Below, piece after piece: positions 7,953 to 17,799 of a stretch of DNA of 64,000 nucleotides. The number at the start of each line of letters is the position of its first letter. Position 1 is the stretch's first letter. Origin of the DNA: Candidatus Saccharimonadota bacterium (lineage in GTDB: Bacteria > Patescibacteriota > Saccharimonadia > Saccharimonadales > Saccharimonadaceae); contig WRHJ01000002.1 in NCBI GenBank assembly GCA_009783305.1, forward strand, positions 23,097 through 87,096. The letters are read 5' to 3'. The translations under genes were made by a program, and so were the position numbers. Below the pieces are notes generated by a model. The model saw only the letters and a program-made list of their open reading frames with translations, made no database searches and had not been told where the DNA came from.

Positions 7953-9203
7953 CTATTTTTTACCCAAAACCTTCTTCAACGCTTTCCGAATTTCCGTTTC
8001 CTCATAATATTCATGCTCCCCATCCGCCCGCTCAATCGATTTTTCATTACCCTTACCCAAAAACAACACTGTATCACCCCTCCGCGCCATCTGACAGGCC
8101 ATCAAAATCGCACTTGGCCTATCCAGTTCCAAAAACAAATCTATATCATCCTTCTTGCCGCTCTTTCGCGCTCCCGCCGCAATCTGCTCCAATATCTTCA
8201 TCCCTGGCGTATCTCTGTCATCTTCTTCCGTTAAAATCACTATATCCGCATATTTGCCCGCAATTTCACCCATCGGCTCACGCTTGCTTGGGTCGCGCCG
8301 CCCTCCAGCCGAACCAAACAACACAAACAACCGCCCCTTCGCTGCTTTTTTCATATCCGGCAACAACTTCTCAAACGCGTCCGGCGTATGCGCAAAATCC
8401 ATAATCGCCGTAAAGTTCTGTCCCTCGTCAATTTTCACCATCCGCCCCTCCACGCTGTCCAACGCTTTTATCCCGCGTTCAATTTCTGCCTTGCTCAACC
8501 CTAGCTTTTGCCCCACGCACACCGCCGCCAAAGAATTATAAACATTAAATTTACCCGCAATCTGTGTCTCTATATTCATATCACCACATGCATATTTCAC
8601 CCCATCCTGTTTCAGCTCTATCTTTTTAGCCCTCACGCCCCCATTTTTTATACCATAGGAAACATATTCGCTCACATCACTTTCAAAATACTTTGCGCTT
8701 TTATCATCCGCGTTTATCACCCCAAACCCAGCTTTCTTGAACAATTTCCGCTTCGCATCCCGATATCGCTCAAATGTCCGATGATAATCCAAATGCTCGT
8801 GCGTCACATTAGTCATCACCGCAATCTCGATCGGCACTCCCACCGTTCTAAATTGCGTCAAAGCATGCGACGTCATCTCCAGCACCAAAAACTCTGCGCC
8901 CATATCTACAATCTTTTGGATTCTCTTATTCAGCAGGGAGCTAGGCACCGTTGTCATATGTTCAACTTGGTTCTGCAGCTTCTCCACCCCCCACGCCACC
9001 GTACTCATCAACCCAGTCTTCCGTCCTGATTCATTTAACATCTTCCAGATCATAAAACTGGTCGTTGTCTTGCCATTTGTCCCCGTCACTCCAATTACAC
9101 GCAATTTTCGTCCCGGAAATCCCCGCCTCACCCCCGCTCCCACCGACCTCATCCAATGGTATGGAAGCACCAAACTATCATAAAACGGAATTTTCTCCTT
9201 CAT
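7953..9203 (-). CDS. murE: UDP-N-acetylmuramyl-tripeptide synthetase (MurE family)
   Basis: GVTGTNGKTTTSFMI, EMTSHALTQFR, TNVTHEHLDYHRTFERYRDAK, DFAHTPDAFEKLL, FGSAGGRRDPSKR. Confidence 0.88.
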   Translation of the reverse strand: MKEKIPFYDSLVLPYHWMRSVGAGVRRGFPGRKLRVIGVTGTNGKTTTSFMIWKMLNESGRKTGLMSTVAWGVEKLQNQVEHMTTVPSSLLNKRIQKIVDMGAEFLVLEMTSHALTQFRTVGVPIEIAVMTNVTHEHLDYHRTFERYRDAKRKLFKKAGFGVINADDKSAKYFESDVSEYVSYGIKNGGVRAKKIELKQDGVKYACGDMNIETQIAGKFNVYNSLAAVCVGQKLGLSKAEIERGIKALDSVEGRMVKIDEGQNFTAIMDFAHTPDAFEKLLPDMKKAAKGRLFVLFGSAGGRRDPSKREPMGEIAGKYADIVILTEEDDRDTPGMKILEQIAAGARKSGKKDDIDLFLELDRPSAILMACQMARRGDTVLFLGKGNEKSIERADGEHEYYEETEIRKALKKVLGKK

Positions 9204-9258
9204 GCCCCCATTATACGCGAAATCTTAAAACTCTCCTACTTGGCCGCAAAAATATTTT

Positions 9259-9301
9259 CTAGCACTCGACCCTTGACAGTGCCAATTACATCGATTACAA
9301 T
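9259..9301 (+). promoter_or_regulatory. CIRCE-like operator overlapping groESL promoter
   Basis: CTAGCACTC-N9-CAGTGCCAA (9259-9285); TTGACA 9273-9278, N17, TACAAT 9296-9301. Confidence 0.8.
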
Positions 9302-9331
9302 GACTTCAAATTAGCAATTTAAGGAGGAACC

Positions 9332-9586
9332 ATGTCTATTAAGCCCCTAGCTGACCGCGTCGTTGCCATTAAAGAAGCCGCACTCGAGAAAACCGCCTCT
9401 GGGCTCTATCTCGGAGAAGCTAAAGAAAAACCTAGTTATGCCACCGTGCAGTCCGTCGGCCCAGATGTTAAAGCTGTCAAAAAAAGCGATAAAATCATCT
9501 TCCGTGAATATTCCGCTACGGAAGTTAAAATCGATCAAACCGACTATCTCATTATTAAAGAAGAAGATATCTTAGCAACACTTTAA
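9332..9586 (+). CDS. groES: Co-chaperonin GroES
   Basis: MSIKPLADRVVAIKEAALEKTASGLYLG...; adjacent to groEL. Confidence 0.95.
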   Translation: MSIKPLADRVVAIKEAALEKTASGLYLGEAKEKPSYATVQSVGPDVKAVKKSDKIIFREYSATEVKIDQTDYLIIKEEDILATL

Positions 9587-9597
9587 AGGAGTATCCC

Positions 9598-11226
9598 ATG
9601 TCAAAAAAAGTATTTTACGATGAGCAGGCACGAGAAAAAGTCCTCGGCGGCGCCAAGGCTCTCTGCGATGCCGTCAAAGTCACTTTCGGGCCCAAAGGTC
9701 GCAATGTAGTTATCGAAAAAAGTTACGGCGCACCTACCATTACCCACGACGGCGTTACCGTTGCCGAAGCCGTTGACCTCGGCAACGACGATGAGTCCAC
9801 ATTGGGCTATCAAGTCGGCGCCAAACTGATCAAAACTGCTGCCCAAAAACTTAATAAGGTCGCTGGCGATGGCACCACCACCGTCACCGTCCTCACCTAC
9901 CACATTATCGCCGAGGCCAACAAGCTAATCGCCGCCGGGCACAATCCCATGCAACTCCGCAAGGGCATTGAAACCGCCGGTGCTGAAATTATCAAAGGTA
10001 TCAATAAAACTGCCGAAAAAATCGGCGGTAACTCTGAGAAAGTTGCCGAAGTTGCTACCATCTCCGCCGGTGATTCTGCCATTGGCAAACTCATCGCCGA
10101 CGTCATCGCCAAAATCGGCAAAGACGGCGTTGTCACCGTCGAAGCTGGTCAAGGCCTCGAAATGGAATCCGAAGTCGTCGAAGGCTTCAGCTATGATAAA
10201 GGTTTCTCCAGTGCCTTCTTTGTCACTGATGCTCAGCGTCAAGAAGCCATCTTTGACAAGCCTGCTATCCTCATCACCGACAAAAAAATCGGTGCCGCCG
10301 CCGACCTCCTGCCATTTCTCGAAAAAATGGCTGCCGACGGCCAAAAAGATCTCGTCATTATTGCCGAAGAAGTCGAAGGCGAAGCTCTCTCTGTTCTCGT
10401 CCTCAATAAATTGAAAGGTGTGTTCAATACCCTAGTCCTCAAAGCTCCAGCCTTCGGTGATCGCCGCAAGGAAATCATGGAAGACATTGCTATTCTAACT
10501 GACGCAACTGTCGTCACCTCTGACAAAGGCCTCAATCTCGAAGATGCCGGTCTCGAAGTTCTCGGTCATGCCCACAAAGTCATTGCCACAAAAGACGAGA
10601 CTACTATCATCAAAGGTGATGGTAAGCCATCAGAAGTCAAAACTCGCATCGCCCAAATCAAATCTCAGGCTCAAATTTCCACCTCCGCTTATGAAACCGA
10701 GCAGCTCGAAAAACGCGCTGCTGCACTACTAGGCAAAGTCGCCGTCATCAAAGTTGGGGGCGCCACCGAAACCGAAATCGACGAGAAAAAATTCCGCGTC
10801 GACGACGCCGTCGCCGCCACCAAAGCTGCCCTCGATGAAGGCATCGTACCCGGCGGTGGCGTTACTCTCGTCAATCTTGCTACAAAGCTCAAAGACGACA
10901 ACGCTGGCAGCACTATCATTAAGAACGCCCTCAAAACGCCTTTCGTCCAAATTGTCGAGAATGCTGGACTCAATTCCCAAGCCCTGCTCGATAAAGTCCA
11001 AGACGCCAAGGACGGCTACGGCGTCAACGTCATGCAGCCAGAGCAGGGAATTATTGATCTCAAAAAGGCCGGCATCATTGATCCCGCTCGCGTTACTCGC
11101 GAGGCTGTCCAAAACGCTGTCTCCATTGCCGCTACCGCTATCACCATGGGCGCACTTATCGTCGAACTGCCCGAAAAAGAAACTCCCAACCCCGGCATTG
11201 GCGCCGGCATGGGCGGCATGTATTAG
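9598..11226 (+). CDS. groEL: Chaperonin GroEL
   Basis: Full-length GroEL ([41 protein letters not shown]-term). Confidence 0.98.
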   Translation: MSKKVFYDEQAREKVLGGAKALCDAVKVTFGPKGRNVVIEKSYGAPTITHDGVTVAEAVDLGNDDESTLGYQVGAKLIKTAAQKLNKVAGDGTTTVTVLTYHIIAEANKLIAAGHNPMQLRKGIETAGAEIIKGINKTAEKIGGNSEKVAEVATISAGDSAIGKLIADVIAKIGKDGVVTVEAGQGLEMESEVVEGFSYDKGFSSAFFVTDAQRQEAIFDKPAILITDKKIGAAADLLPFLEKMAADGQKDLVIIAEEVEGEALSVLVLNKLKGVFNTLVLKAPAFGDRRKEIMEDIAILTDATVVTSDKGLNLEDAGLEVLGHAHKVIATKDETTIIKGDGKPSEVKTRIAQIKSQAQISTSAYETEQLEKRAAALLGKVAVIKVGGATETEIDEKKFRVDDAVAATKAALDEGIVPGGGVTLVNLATKLKDDNAGSTIIKNALKTPFVQIVENAGLNSQALLDKVQDAKDGYGVNVMQPEQGIIDLKKAGIIDPARVTREAVQNAVSIAATAITMGALIVELPEKETPNPGIGAGMGGMY

Positions 11227-11235
11227 CCCACAACA

Positions 11236-11272
11236 AAAAATGACCCCTGAACCGGGGTCATTTTTTTTATAA
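11236..11272 (+). terminator. Intrinsic terminator of groESL
   Basis: AAAATGACCCCtgaaccGGGGTCATTTTTTTT. Confidence 0.85.
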
Positions 11273-11277
11273 ACAAA

Positions 11278-11751
11278 CTATTGATTAGCCGCACCAATCC
11301 CTAGGCTATCTATTGTTTCGACTATAAACAACAACGCTTCAGCCTTGTCTTTTTCGACCGCAATCTGTATCGCCGCTTCATATGCCGGCTCAATCGCTGC
11401 CTTATCATGCGTTGCCGCAATAATCTCCCGATAAATCTTAAACCTTGCTTCTGGCGACATATCAACCTTATCCACTAGCGGACGCAAATCTGTCAAAGCC
11501 TTCGTCTTCACCACGCCAAGATCAGGATCTCCATAAGCCGCCTTTGGTTGCTGGGCAATACCGCTTTCCACTGGAGCCGCTGGCTCCTCAACCGCTTCTT
11601 CCGCCGGCTCTGCACTATTCGCTGCCACTTTATCAGCCACCGCCGAAACCGCATCCAACTCCGTCCCAGCCCCAGTAGCGCTAGTTATATTGTTTATGGC
11701 CTTCTGCAATTCATTGTCGTCGGCTTTGGTTGTCGTCGGTTCCATACCCAC
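11278..11751 (-). CDS. Hypothetical protein
   Basis: ORF with SD AGAGAGGTGGG; acidic/Ala-rich N-term, helical C-term. Confidence 0.65.
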   Translation of the reverse strand: MGMEPTTTKADDNELQKAINNITSATGAGTELDAVSAVADKVAANSAEPAEEAVEEPAAPVESGIAQQPKAAYGDPDLGVVKTKALTDLRPLVDKVDMSPEARFKIYREIIAATHDKAAIEPAYEAAIQIAVEKDKAEALLFIVETIDSLGIGAANQ

Positions 11752-11794
11752 CTCTCTTAATACTTCTATTTTTCGTTATTGTATCACGCTTATG

Positions 11795-12277
11795 TTAAAT
11801 ACGCAAAAATCTCACTATTTTATCCAAGAAATCCATCTTCACCTCTTCCATCGGCAACCTCTCGCCGAATATATCCACAATCTGTTCGCCCTGAGCTTCA
11901 GGGAAATAAACCGTTACGCGCGGCGAAAAACGTTTCCTAGGTATCAAAACAATCGAAAATCTTTTATCGTCCCTCATCACGCCAAAAGCCTTAAATTGCC
12001 CAAAATCATACAACTTATTCCCCTCCGATAACCCCTTGTTACTCAAAGAATAATGCAGCATCCTCGGCGGTCGTGAAGAATAAACAATTATGGCTATCAC
12101 ACTCACAACAATCAAGGCCAAAAACGTCCATTGCTGTAACCAAACCGCCAACGCCGAAAAACTCAAGCCGACTATTACCAACCCAATATACCATCCAGTA
12201 TTTTTATCCCGCACAACATATTCCTGCGCTTCCCAATTGACAATCGCTCCAGTATCCTTTTCCTTGTCCTTTACCAT
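11795..12277 (-). CDS. Hypothetical two-TM membrane protein
   Basis: Two hydrophobic segments followed by a soluble PH-like beta-rich tail; ATG 6 nt downstream of TACAAT. Confidence 0.65.
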   Translation of the reverse strand: MVKDKEKDTGAIVNWEAQEYVVRDKNTGWYIGLVIVGLSFSALAVWLQQWTFLALIVVSVIAIIVYSSRPPRMLHYSLSNKGLSEGNKLYDFGQFKAFGVMRDDKRFSIVLIPRKRFSPRVTVYFPEAQGEQIVDIFGERLPMEEVKMDFLDKIVRFLRI

Positions 12278-12297
12278 AACCACATTGTAACATGATA

Positions 12298-12440
12298 AGT
12301 AAAAACTTAGGAAGTCTTTCTGAAGAAGCTGTGGAAGAGATGGCCGCTGACCATCTACTTCCAGCCGAACGCCGCGACTGCGCCCTGTGAAGACAGGCGC
12401 GCACGCAGAGTGTCTTCTGAAGAAAGACTCCTAAGGTTTT
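12298..12440. ncRNA. Candidate structured RNA (or MITE-like element), strand unresolved
   Basis: Outer ~27-nt imperfect stem, two internal hairpins (TGGAAGAGATGG/CCATCTACTTCCA; GCGCCCTGT-GAAG-ACAGGCGC), T-runs on both sides. Confidence 0.45.
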
Positions 12441-12467
12441 AGAAATTCATGATAAAATGTATCTGTC

Positions 12468-12560
12468 GGAGGGTTACCCAAGTGGCTGAAGGGGACGGTT
12501 TGCTAAATCGTTAGGCTGGGGAAACCTGGCGCGAGAGTTCGAATCTCTCACCCTCCGCCA
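12468..12560 (+). tRNA. tRNA-Ser, anticodon GCT, CCA encoded
   Basis: GGAGGGT...TTGCTAA loop, long variable arm, ACCCTCC-GCCA. Confidence 0.95.
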
Positions 12561-13828
12561 TTTTTGTTGTAATCTGGCAGATCCGTTGCCCAATCGCCGG
12601 GGCTAGTGTCAGAATATATGATAGAATCCTGCCCCATCTGCGCTTTTGTCCGCAACAAGCTCTCGGCAGGGTTTTTCTTTGCTATGGCCACTTGTTTCTG
12701 TATACCTAGCTTATCTAACTGCGCAGCGTAATATTTGCGCATCCGCTCTGCCATCTTAGGACTCAATTTTTCCATTACATTAGCAAACATATTCACGATC
12801 GTAAGAGATGCAGCCCCAGTGCCTCCTTCTGTATTCAGCCCTGCCAGAGTATTGACTGTTTCTTTAGGTAGGCGTGTCCAGAGATAACCAGTCTGCTTGC
12901 CGTATCCGTCAGCCCGCTCGACAATTTCGGTAGAATTAGAGAATACCAACTCCACGTGTGGTATCTTCGCGGTATATTCTTTCTCCTCAGACGGACCCAG
13001 TGATTTCTCCGCCAAATTATAACTAATTATAGGCGCGATCCCGCCATTTAAAATCATCGAATTATCAGGGAATACATCGTGCGCAGACCGCAAGATACTT
13101 GGAGAAAGCGTAGCAAATATAGCAGAATCCGCTACTTCGTGTTTATCCAACAAAGATTTGATATTTTCCAAATATTGGTTATGGGTTCCCGATGACGGGC
13201 CTAGTTCTTTGAGTTCCAAAACCATCCGATGATTTTCATTGTCTTTTTTGTACTTCGCAAACATCTGAAGACCATCTTCAAGCGAAAGCCGACGACTATA
13301 CTGCTCCACCTGTTCGCTGTTTAAATTATGTATAGGCTTAGAGAAAAAGAACCGTGCACCAGCTCGCGGTGAGTGTGAAATCCAAGGCTTGCCATCCTTG
13401 TCAAAACGTATGTCAAGCTCCGGGATACTCGTGCCGCTCTGCAGCTCACGTTCCAGTGCGTCTCTCGTATTAATCTTTTTATGATTGACTATGGAGTATT
13501 CAATTTGATTCTTCAGCGACTTATCAACATCTCCCAAAATGTTTTCCATCTGCTTGAAGAGCGATTCGACCTGCAAATCAATATGGGCTTCGTCTTCTGA
13601 GCTATCTGTCGTTTCACTTGACACGCCGATCGCATCAGACTCCCCGCCCGCGTCATTTTGTGGCTCCGTACCATCCAGCTCCGCCAGCAACATAGCCATT
13701 TTCCCAAACTTCCTATACATCCTAGCCCGCTCCTCCAGCCGCTCCTTGTGCTGTCGGCTTCCATCTCCTGCCAAATCCTCCCACCCAGTGTCACCCAAAT
13801 TCTCGCCCGCATTAACTTCAAAATTCAT
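12548..13828 (-). CDS. Glycerophosphodiester phosphodiesterase-like (TIM-barrel) domain protein
   Basis: PELDIRFDKDGKPWISHSPRAG, MVLELKELGP motifs; stop codon lies inside tRNA-Ser on the opposite strand. Confidence 0.6.
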   Translation of the reverse strand: MNFEVNAGENLGDTGWEDLAGDGSRQHKERLEERARMYRKFGKMAMLLAELDGTEPQNDAGGESDAIGVSSETTDSSEDEAHIDLQVESLFKQMENILGDVDKSLKNQIEYSIVNHKKINTRDALERELQSGTSIPELDIRFDKDGKPWISHSPRAGARFFFSKPIHNLNSEQVEQYSRRLSLEDGLQMFAKYKKDNENHRMVLELKELGPSSGTHNQYLENIKSLLDKHEVADSAIFATLSPSILRSAHDVFPDNSMILNGGIAPIISYNLAEKSLGPSEEKEYTAKIPHVELVFSNSTEIVERADGYGKQTGYLWTRLPKETVNTLAGLNTEGGTGAASLTIVNMFANVMEKLSPKMAERMRKYYAAQLDKLGIQKQVAIAKKNPAESLLRTKAQMGQDSIIYSDTSPGDWATDLPDYNKNGGG

Positions 13829-13895
13829 ATTTCAATTATACATAAATTTCATGCTATACTATTCACAGCTATTTAACTGCGAGAATATATCATTT

Positions 13896-14288
13896 ATGAA
13901 AAAAATTTTTAGTAAAATCGGACAGGTTATCACCGGAGCTAGCGCCGTTGCCACCCTTTGGGCTGGCCGCGTCATGGCCGCTGGCAACCCAGCGCAAGAA
14001 GGCGCTGAAACCGCCAAACCCGACGGCGTGCCCACAGAACTAATTGGACCCGACGGGGTTTTCACCGAAATCACCAACACTATCCTTTTCGTCGTTGGCA
14101 TCATCAGCATCGTCATGCTCATCTGGGGCGGTCTCCGCTATATTCTATCCGGAGGCGACAGTAAAAAAGTCACTGATGCTAAAAATACCATCCTTTACGC
14201 CATCATCGGCCTCATTGTGGCCCTCCTTGCCTATGCCATAGTCAACTTCGTCATCAATGCCATCGGCGGCGACACCGCCTCCAACTAA
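13896..14288 (+). CDS. VirB2/TrbC-like T4SS pilin-type protein
   Basis: Signal peptide, two TM segments, WGGLRYILSGGDSKKVTDAKNTILYAIIGLIVALLAYAIVNFV. Confidence 0.8.
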   Translation: MKKIFSKIGQVITGASAVATLWAGRVMAAGNPAQEGAETAKPDGVPTELIGPDGVFTEITNTILFVVGIISIVMLIWGGLRYILSGGDSKKVTDAKNTILYAIIGLIVALLAYAIVNFVINAIGGDTASN

Positions 14289-14965
14289 TCGCCAGATTTT
14301 GCCAATACTATCACCGACACATTTTTCGCCCCGCCTTTTTTCAATGCCATACACACCGCCTCCAGGCTTGCTCCAGTCGTGCAGACATCGTCCAACACCA
14401 AATAATTCCACCGTTCATCAACTTCTCCCACCAACATATACGCCGATTTAGCCTGCTCGCGCCTGCACTTCGCGCTCGCACCCACCTGCACCGTATTGGT
14501 AACCCTTCGCACCAATTTTGTACATTTCCACTTTCGAAGCTTAGCTAGTTTTTTAGCTATCAGCCACGTATGATCCAATCCTCGTTCCCGCACGTGTCGA
14601 GCTATCGTCGGCACCGGCACTACCGCCGTATTTTCAGGCAAATAGGGCAGTACCGCATCCATCATTTCTGCTATCGGCCAAGCCAGTGCCCTAATCGACT
14701 GATACTTTAGCCCGTCCACCAACTTACCTAAATTCTCACTCCGCCTCCCCACCACCCATGAATGCTCATATGGCAAATCGCAGGCCAAACAAGCATTTTC
14801 TATGACCGCACCACATCTTAAACACCTATTCGCATTGCCACTACTATTGTAAAATTTACAACACTCACACAGTATTCCCCCCAATTTTCCACATAACAGA
14901 CAGTAATGCGGGCAAAATAACTCACATATTGCCCTCACTGTTGTATTTTTTACACTAAAAATCAT
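14285..14965 (-). CDS. comFC: ComF family phosphoribosyltransferase
   Basis: CPHYCLLCG...C..CRCG zinc motif and LVLDDVCTTGASLEA PRPP motif. Confidence 0.85.
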   Translation of the reverse strand: MIFSVKNTTVRAICELFCPHYCLLCGKLGGILCECCKFYNSSGNANRCLRCGAVIENACLACDLPYEHSWVVGRRSENLGKLVDGLKYQSIRALAWPIAEMMDAVLPYLPENTAVVPVPTIARHVRERGLDHTWLIAKKLAKLRKWKCTKLVRRVTNTVQVGASAKCRREQAKSAYMLVGEVDERWNYLVLDDVCTTGASLEAVCMALKKGGAKNVSVIVLAKSGD

Positions 14966-15039
14966 GGAATCCCTTGATTTTAGGTGAAGCGCTCCATATA
15001 ATAAAGCATAATAGAGTAAGTGGAGGAAGATCAAAAGCT

Positions 15040-15543
15040 ATGGCTCGTAACAAGAACGAAGACATGCTGATGGAAGATGAACTAGCAGCCGCATTTCTCG
15101 ACGACAATGCCGAGGATGTTGCTCTTGTAGAGACAGAGGAAATCATGTCCGCTGTCGACTCCAATATGGAACCATCAGAGCAGGGGGATGATGGGTGGGA
15201 TACAGAAACCGAAGATATCCCAGGGCAACTTGCCGTCGATGTCTACGAAACCGCCGAAAAATTAATTGTCAAAGCTCGCACTGCTGGTATTTCCCGCAGC
15301 GACCTAGATGTTTCTATTTCGGATAACATCCTGACTATTTCAGGCACCCTCAACGGTGGCGAAGATGATAAGGCTACCAACTGGCACATCCAAGAATGCT
15401 ACTGGGGAGAATTCAGTCGCACAATTGCTTTGCCAGTCCAAATCAAAGAAGACGGCGTCGAAGCCGTGCTCAAAGATGGTGTTCTGACCATCTCCTTCGA
15501 GAAAGAAAAAGTCACTGATCGTAAGAAAATAACTGTTAACTAA
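15040..15543 (+). CDS. Hsp20/alpha-crystallin family small heat shock protein
   Basis: LAVDVYETAEKLIVKARTAGISRSDLDVSISDNILTISG...DGVLTISFEKEK. Confidence 0.88.
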   Translation: MARNKNEDMLMEDELAAAFLDDNAEDVALVETEEIMSAVDSNMEPSEQGDDGWDTETEDIPGQLAVDVYETAEKLIVKARTAGISRSDLDVSISDNILTISGTLNGGEDDKATNWHIQECYWGEFSRTIALPVQIKEDGVEAVLKDGVLTISFEKEKVTDRKKITVN

Positions 15544-15589
15544 CCGCCTCGACCCGTTTCAAGTCCACCTTGTCGACGACAAGAAACGA

Positions 15590-15618
15590 AATACCCCTCT
15601 CTCGGAGGGGTATTTCTT
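15590..15618. terminator. Bidirectional terminator
   Basis: AAATACCCCTCtctcgGAGGGGTATTT. Confidence 0.8.
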
Positions 15619-15633
15619 ATATCTTATTTAAGT

Positions 15634-16158
15634 TTAGAATATGCTGCTCAACACAAAGTTCACAATCGCAAAGGCCAAGATCGCTACCACTAAACCAATA
15701 ATACCGTACATAATTGTATCTTTGGCTTTTTTCACCTTGCCAGAATCACCTTGAGAAGTAGAGTATTGAATACCGCCAAGAATTACCATGACCACAGCAA
15801 TAATACCAACTACGAAAATCACCGTGTTGATAATAGTCTGGATAATCGAGTTCAGGTTAGCAGTCTCGCAACCATCCGGGTTTGATGCCAATGACGCCGC
15901 CTTAGTACAATCTGCCGATGTTTTACCCCACATATCATATGACGTAGCACTGATTTTTATCTTCGACGCGCCACATTTCCTAGGAAAACGAGCATCTGGC
16001 GGAGTCTCGCCGTCAGAGCTATTGCCAATATAAACGCCCGCATAATCACCGGTCTGGGCACCTGTAACACAGGCCGCCGCAAACGCTGGCATCGCGACAA
16101 ATACTGCCATCCCTAACGCCAACACCCCTCCTCTTACAATATTCTTTATCTTACTCAT
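15634..16158 (-). CDS. VirB2/TrbC-like pilin paralog
   Basis: GGIQYSTSQGDSGKVKKAKDTIMYGIIGLVVAILAFAIVNFVL. Confidence 0.8.
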   Translation of the reverse strand: MSKIKNIVRGGVLALGMAVFVAMPAFAAACVTGAQTGDYAGVYIGNSSDGETPPDARFPRKCGASKIKISATSYDMWGKTSADCTKAASLASNPDGCETANLNSIIQTIINTVIFVVGIIAVVMVILGGIQYSTSQGDSGKVKKAKDTIMYGIIGLVVAILAFAIVNFVLSSIF

Positions 16159-16199
16159 CTTTTAGTTTCTCCGTTCTTATTATTACTTTTTAATCTTTC

Positions 16200-16607
16200 C
16201 TAAAACACACTGCTTAACACAAAATTCACAATCGTGAAAGCCAACAGTGCTACAATTAAACCAATAATACCGTACATAATAGTATCTTTTGCCTTCTTCA
16301 CCTTGCCAGAATCACCCTGAGAGGTCGAGTACTGAATTCCACCCAGAATAATCATGACCACAGCAATAATACCGACTACGAAAATCACCGTGTTGATAAT
16401 AGCTTGAATCACATTCATTAAATCCACGCTGCCACCATCTGGATCAACTGCATCCGCACCCGCCGCCGCACATCCTGCCGACGATGAAGCCGTCGAGCCA
16501 TCCGGGCACGTCACATCAGCCCAAGCTGGCAGAGCCACACCCGCCACGCCGACTACCATCAACACAGTCCCCATCACAATTTTTAATTTATTACTTAGTT
16601 TGGTCAT
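16200..16607 (-). CDS. VirB2/TrbC-like pilin paralog
   Basis: Same GGIQYSTSQGDSGKVKKAKDTIMYGIIGL core. Confidence 0.8.
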   Translation of the reverse strand: MTKLSNKLKIVMGTVLMVVGVAGVALPAWADVTCPDGSTASSSAGCAAAGADAVDPDGGSVDLMNVIQAIINTVIFVVGIIAVVMIILGGIQYSTSQGDSGKVKKAKDTIMYGIIGLIVALLAFTIVNFVLSSVF

Positions 16608-16661
16608 TATATTATCTCCGTTTTTCTTAATTCCTATCATACCATGATGCTTACAGTTGCG

Positions 16662-16976
16662 CTACCGCATTATCGCGTCCAACGCAAAACTTACAATCGC
16701 AAAGGCCAAGATCGCTACCACCAAACCGATGATACCGTACATAATCGTGTCCTTTGCCTTCTTTACCTTGCCCGAGTCTCCCTGCGACATAGCGTAGTTG
16801 ACGCCTCCCACAATAATCATAATCGCTGCAATAATACCAACTAGAAAAATCACAGTTATCACAATTGGCGCTATCACATCTTCCACGGATGACACGCCCC
16901 CACCTCCAGTCGCATCATTTATGCTATCTTCCACCGAACCGGATACATCTCCCAATATCATCAATATTTTACTCAT
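16662..16976 (-). CDS. VirB2/TrbC-like pilin paralog (no obvious signal peptide)
   Basis: GGVNYAMSQGDSGKVKKAKDTIMYGIIGL core. Confidence 0.78.
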   Translation of the reverse strand: MSKILMILGDVSGSVEDSINDATGGGGVSSVEDVIAPIVITVIFLVGIIAAIMIIVGGVNYAMSQGDSGKVKKAKDTIMYGIIGLVVAILAFAIVSFALDAIMR

Positions 16977-17377
16977 TGAATTCCTCCCAAAACAAACGCC
17001 GTAATCGCAAATGCCAACAAAGTCACAATCAGCCCGATTATCGCGTACATAATTGTGTCCTTTGCCTTCTTCACCTTGCCAGGATCACCTTGAGAAATTG
17101 AATACCTCACACCACCAAATATAATCACCCCTGCCGCAATAATCCCCGCAATCGAAAACACCGCCATCACCGCACCCGGAACCTTATCAAATACTGTTTG
17201 CCCACCGCCACCTCCACATCCAGCCGCTATATATGCATCAGCATCAGCAATTGGGTCCAATTGACTGCAAATCGGATCTTCCCACGCCATTACCGATACG
17301 GGCCACAGCACCGAAATCCCCATCACCAAAACCAATAACATCATCAGAACTTTTTTCATCTCGCTGGCACCTCCCAT
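16973..17377 (-). CDS. VirB2/TrbC-like pilin paralog
   Basis: GGVRYSISQGDPGKVKKAKDTIMYAIIGL core; overlaps neighbour. Confidence 0.78.
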   Translation of the reverse strand: MGGASEMKKVLMMLLVLVMGISVLWPVSVMAWEDPICSQLDPIADADAYIAAGCGGGGGQTVFDKVPGAVMAVFSIAGIIAAGVIIFGGVRYSISQGDPGKVKKAKDTIMYAIIGLIVTLLAFAITAFVLGGIQ

Positions 17378-17799
17378 TTCTCACCACTATCGCCATCATC
17401 TGCATCATCTGCATCCTCACTAGTACCGCCCGATCCTCCGCCGCCAGTAGGCGACCTCGTATCATCAAACGCTCCTGTCACAAACATCACGATCGCCGCT
17501 GCCGCTGTCGCAATAATCAAACCAATTATTGTATACGTAATCGTTTGCTGCGCCTTCTTCGTCCTCTCCGGCTCGCCCTCACTCGTCATATACTGAATTC
17601 CCGCCACGACAATTATTATCGCCGCCACCACGCCAATCGCAAAATACGCCCAACCTAACACTGCCGACACTATGCCTGCGCCCGTCATATCGCACGGGTC
17701 AATCATAATTCCAGAACCCGGAGGATCCTCATATGGCGCGCACGGCAAATTAGGACTACTAATCCCAGCCGCCATCGCCTTCAAAATCATACCTATCAT
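17356..17799 (-). CDS. VirB2/TrbC-like pilin paralog with Gly/Asp-rich tail
   Basis: AGIQYMTSEGEPERTKKAQQTITYTIIGL; C-term GGGGSGGTSEDADDADDGDSGEK. Confidence 0.72.
   Translation of the reverse strand: MIGMILKAMAAGISSPNLPCAPYEDPPGSGIMIDPCDMTGAGIVSAVLGWAYFAIGVVAAIIIVVAGIQYMTSEGEPERTKKAQQTITYTIIGLIIATAAAAIVMFVTGAFDDTRSPTGGGGSGGTSEDADDADDGDSGEKWEVPAR

Noticed and set aside
9925-11272. Several 100-170 aa ORFs on both strands inside groEL
   Set aside because: Overlap a clearly conserved GroEL frame; composition typical of codon-bias shadows.
12298-12440. Structured region considered as SRP RNA, 6S RNA, tmRNA or RNase P RNA
   Set aside because: Lacks the conserved motifs of these families that I could look for, and is too short for tmRNA/RNase P.
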